Shown: positions 62,973-64,000 of the stretch, piece by piece
Layout: each line of letters opens with the position of its first letter
How positions within the stretch are numbered: the stretch's first letter is position 1
NCBI RefSeq assembly: GCF_954871325.1
Contig: NC_088776.1
Location: forward strand, 29,436,508 to 29,500,507
From: Gordionus sp. m RMFG-2023
Taxonomy: Eukaryota > Nematomorpha > Gordioida > Chordodea > Parachordodidae
Direction: 5' to 3'
DNA length: 64,000 bases
The notes under the pieces: generated by a model
The model's input: the letters and a program-made list of their open reading frames with translations, nothing else
What the model was told of the DNA's origin: nothing
Databases searched by the model: none
Translations under genes and position numbers: made by a program

Positions 62973-64000
62973 TGTTAAGCATTATTCTACAAAATATTTT
63001 GAAATTATTATGATTTGATCGAATGCCGAGCTTAAAACCGACCACTTACTAAATAATCTTAATTATAATAAATTTTTAATGCTCCAAAAATTATAAATCA
63101 TATTTTTGTTTTAAAAATATCTGATTTCCTGCAATATTTAATTAGGTAATGAATATAATTAATATATATTAAAATTTTTTTATTTTAAATTAATGGAAAA
63201 GCCATCTCCTGAGATGGCTCTCGAAATTCTTAAAGAGATAAAAAGCTAAGATATTGTGCCTATGATATATCATTCCTCAAATGAATTAGTCGGACATGTT
63301 GATTATATAACTACGAATATATTAGATTACTAACAAATTTGGTCGATCGAATATTTAGTAAGTGGTTGGTTTTGAGTTCAACATTCGGTCAAATCATTAT
63401 ATTTTCAAAATATTTATTAGAATAATACTCAACATATAGATTTACACGTATAAATAAAAAATTTTCCATAGATAACGTCAGCAATGCAGTATTTCCGTTT
63501 CACACGTTAAAATATTTTTGTTTTACAAGTATTTATAGATATATAAAACAAAAATGAACATTTTTCAATTAATATTATTAACCAATTTTGTTGATCGAAT
63601 ATTTAGTAAGTGGTCGGTTTGAACTCGGCATTCAGTCAAATCATAATATTTTCAAAATATTTTTTAGAAGAATGCTTAACACATAGATGTACACGTATAA
63701 ACTAAAAATAAAAAATTTTTCTTGGATAACGCCGGTAATGCAGTATTTCGGTTTCACATCGGTTATCGATCAAATCACAATATTTTTAAAATATATTTTG
63801 GGATAATGTTTTACACGTACTTTTAGATAAATAAAACAAAAATGAACATTTTTCAATTAATATCACTAGCAAATTTAGTCAATCGAATATCAAATAAGTG
63901 ATCGCTTCTGAGCTAGGCATTCGGTCAAATCGTAATATTTTCAAAATATTTTTAGGATAATGCTTAGCACCTAAATATACATGTATAAACCTAAAATGAA
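62973..64000. repeat. ~290-bp satellite, orientation switch and reverse block
   Basis: 62973-63058 continues the forward satellite. 63059-63334 is unrelated spacer. From 63335 to the window end the same units appear in reverse orientation, with markers GATCGAATATTTAGTAAGTG (63350, 63596) and CATTCGGTCAAATC. The reverse block contains about 2.4 units and runs off the window. Confidence 0.9.

Overview
The window is AT-rich animal DNA, probably from an invertebrate with a large, repeat-laden genome. Two things point this way. The only host gene I can place is a multi-exon, animal-type pyruvate dehydrogenase E1-beta gene (PDHB, 40523-55548, + strand) with GT-AG introns. The rest is mostly transposons typical of animals: hAT, PIF/Harbinger, Helitron, an RTE-type LINE, and R2-like LINEs with a restriction-like endonuclease. 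I cannot name the species. Introns of only 37-49 bp in the Harbinger genes suggest that the host splices very short introns.

Layout. 182-7768: a non-autonomous hAT-like element (copy A) carrying a 5'-truncated RTE LINE (285-2810, 10-bp target duplication) and a Helitron (3121-6209, minus strand, TC...CTAG ends with a 3' hairpin). 8533-11455: a PIF/Harbinger element with a DDE transposase and a convergent Myb/SANT-like gene. 12160-14275: two long polypurine blocks. 14585-14980: a fold-back element. About 15000-16750: a broken Ty3/Gypsy fossil. 18000-18480: a fragment of an R2-like LINE. 18621-22534: copy B of the 182-7768 family with copy C (19545-21516) inserted in it.

24389-34797 is a resolvable nest. 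hAT-A (8-bp duplication ACTCTTTC) contains hAT-B (duplication GGCCGCTA). hAT-B contains a 402-bp hAT MITE (28225-28626) and a nearly intact 4.2-kb R2-like LINE (about 29047-33258), both inside its transposase gene. 37770-40334 holds two inverted copies of another hAT.

PDHB exons 1-8 add up to 990 bp (329 codons plus stop), the length of a mature E1-beta subunit. No mitochondrial targeting exon was found. Its introns 3 and 5 (5.1 and 7.5 kb) hold hAT elements, a near-perfect palindrome (44089-45015), and another R2-like LINE remnant split by a hAT (51877-53521). Downstream lie minisatellites, copy D of the 182-7768 family (58058-59702), and a roughly 290-bp satellite (60330-64000) that is interrupted by a hAT and changes orientation near 63059-63334.

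Apart from PDHB, the window is a layered record of transposon insertions. At least nine insertions can be ordered by who interrupts whom. No new biochemical system stands out. The most notable items are the onion-like nest, a GC hairpin shared by three different hAT-type families, the Harbinger genes with uniform 40-bp introns and a duplicated exon, and an unusual substitution in PDHB.
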